64,000 bases of DNA from Nostoc sp. GT001 (GTDB taxonomy: Bacteria; Cyanobacteriota; Cyanobacteriia; Cyanobacteriales; Nostocaceae): the NCBI RefSeq assembly GCF_030382115.1, contig NZ_JAUDRJ010000003.1:4369569-4433568 (forward strand), written 5' to 3'. The stretch's first letter is position 1, and each line of letters begins with the position of its first letter. Under the pieces are notes generated by a model. It did no database searches. It was not told the origin of the DNA and saw nothing but the letters and a program-made list of their open reading frames with translations. Shown here piece after piece: positions 63,183 to 64,000 of this stretch. Position numbers and translations under genes: made by a program.

Positions 63183-64000
63183 TTGGTTTCTGGATTTGCC
63201 ACTTGTCCTGGCTTGTTTTATGCTACTCCCGCCGCAGATGGGATATTATCTCGCGTTAGAATACCTGGTGGAATTATTAGTAGTCAGCAGTGCCGTGCGA
63301 TCGCAGATATAGCAGAACAGCACGGTGGCGGCTATCTAGATGTGACTAATCGAGCCAACCTGCAAGTCCGTGAAATCCGCACGGGGATAAATGCTGAGGT
63401 TCTGAAGTACTTACAAAATATGGGATTGGGTTCTGACAATACTGTTGTAGACCAAATCCGCAATATTATGACCAGTCCAACTGCTGGTATCGATCCCCAA
63501 GAATTAATCGACACTCGTCCCTTTGTCCAAAGTTGGGATGATTATATTGCAGCACATCCGGCGCTTTCGGGACTATCGGCAAAATTTAGCGTTTGCTTTG
63601 ATGGTGGTGGAATAATTCAGGTGTGCGATCGCTTGAATGATATCGCCTTTGCAGCTGTCTTACTTAACGACAATGTTTACTTTCGCCTCTATCTGAGTGT
63701 CGGCGAGAAGGGTCAACCCCCCAGCGATACGGGAATTTTGTTACCACCAGAGGACTGTTTGCCCGTCTTAGCAGCTTTGGCGGATGTCTATCTAGCTTAT
63801 AGTCATACTACGAGTCAGCGGCGGCTACGTTTGAGAGAGTTATTGAATACTTTGGGTTGTGAAAATTATCTCCAAAAAGTTGAGCAGCGTTTACCTTTTT
63901 CTCTTTTATGCAGTAAGACAAGAAAAGACCTAACCCCCCAACCCCCTTCCCGACGCGGGAAGGGGGAGGAATTCTCCCCTCTCCTTGCAGGAGAGGGGTT
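63183..64000 (+). CDS. cobG: Precorrin-3B synthase CobG, 5' part (runs off window)
   Basis: About 272 residues visible, open to the window end. TTG 63183 is chosen because AAGGAG (63169-63174) lies eight bases upstream; in-frame ATG 63123 is possible but lies at the edge of the riboswitch. GFATCPGLFYATPAADGILS, SQQCRAIADIAEQHGGGYLD and VTNRANLQVREI are the nitrite/sulfite-reductase ferredoxin-like half-domain of CobG, which makes precorrin-3B with O2 in aerobic cobalamin synthesis; the Fe4S4/siroheme cysteines would follow beyond the window. Near the edge (from about 63921) the frame reads a dispersed repeat as protein (KDLTPQPPSRRGKGEEFSPL). Confidence 0.88.
   Translation, partial: MVSGFATCPGLFYATPAADGILSRVRIPGGIISSQQCRAIADIAEQHGGGYLDVTNRANLQVREIRTGINAEVLKYLQNMGLGSDNTVVDQIRNIMTSPTAGIDPQELIDTRPFVQSWDDYIAAHPALSGLSAKFSVCFDGGGIIQVCDRLNDIAFAAVLLNDNVYFRLYLSVGEKGQPPSDTGILLPPEDCLPVLAALADVYLAYSHTTSQRRLRLRELLNTLGCENYLQKVEQRLPFSLLCSKTRKDLTPQPPSRRGKGEEFSPLLAGEG
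63921..64000. repeat. Dispersed GC-rich palindromic repeat inside cobG
   Basis: CCCCCTTCCCG/CGGGAAGGGGG and CCCCTCTCCTTGCAGGAGAGGGG are palindromic units of the kind scattered through cyanobacterial genomes. It runs to the window edge in the open cobG frame, so its extent is unknown. Confidence 0.72.

Noticed and set aside
1..64000. tRNA, rRNA and CRISPR genes
   Set aside because: No cloverleaf with TTCGA/TTC arm, no rRNA segment and no regular direct-repeat/spacer array was recognised in any spacer read.

Overview
The window looks like a chromosomal segment of a filamentous, probably Nostoc-like cyanobacterium. The reasons are frequent GCGATCGC (HIP1) octamers, often inside genes; SLH-domain porins and SLH-anchored wall enzymes; many small palindromic dispersed repeats; and cyanobacterial families such as DUF1400, DUF4350 next to MoxR, LtrA, and a cobalamin riboswitch ahead of cobG. 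All assignments come from reading motifs; no database was searched.

Layout. 1-4.1 kb is a run of small NTF2/SnoaL-fold proteins, three of them close paralogues sharing a DEQLAG motif, with a FabG-like SDR and a VOC protein. 4.2-8.2 kb holds three exported cupin proteins. Two are a tandem gene duplication that includes about 280 bp of upstream DNA; the third keeps one cupin domain and ends in a PEP-CTERM-like tail. 8.6-11.2 kb (minus strand) encodes an SLH/OprB porin and a double EthD protein. 12.3-18.3 kb has an F420-reductase-like NADP-binding protein, two zinc-less MDR oxidoreductases, a cNMP-domain histidine kinase and an unusual aquaporin. 18.7-32.4 kb combines carbohydrate and signalling genes: a frameshifted SDR, GH63 glycosidase, GlgX debranching enzyme overlapping an AGE-epimerase/STAS fusion, a response regulator fused to a thioredoxin-reductase-like flavoprotein, a frameshifted second cNMP-domain kinase, and LtrA.

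32.7-56 kb is a mosaic bounded by two apparently identical 1452-bp IS4-family elements in opposite orientation. It contains moaE, a KTSC protein, a TPR protein, DUF411 and PNPOx proteins, a MazF/PemK-type toxin-antitoxin pair, DUF1400, HdeD, an SLH glycoside hydrolase, a Nudix protein, proline iminopeptidase, MoxR/DUF4350, a methyltransferase, an MscS channel and a triple-repeat secreted protein. It also holds remnants of a metacaspase, a response regulator, an ABC transporter and an amidase. 56-64 kb has SH3b, TspO, Rieske oxygenase, DUF4288, DUF6174 and MATE genes, then a cobalamin riboswitch and the start of cobG, which runs off the window.

Themes. The most system-like unit is the kinase / receiver-flavoprotein pair beside storage-glucan enzymes and LtrA, which suggests redox- or stress-controlled carbohydrate use; this is inference. 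A second theme is remodelling by small palindromic repeats: one supplies a kinase stop codon, one encodes the DUF4350 C-terminus, one is read in frame within cobG, and one expands a TPR unit at a HIP1-like site. Two genes carry single-base frameshifts that could be real decay or sequence error.
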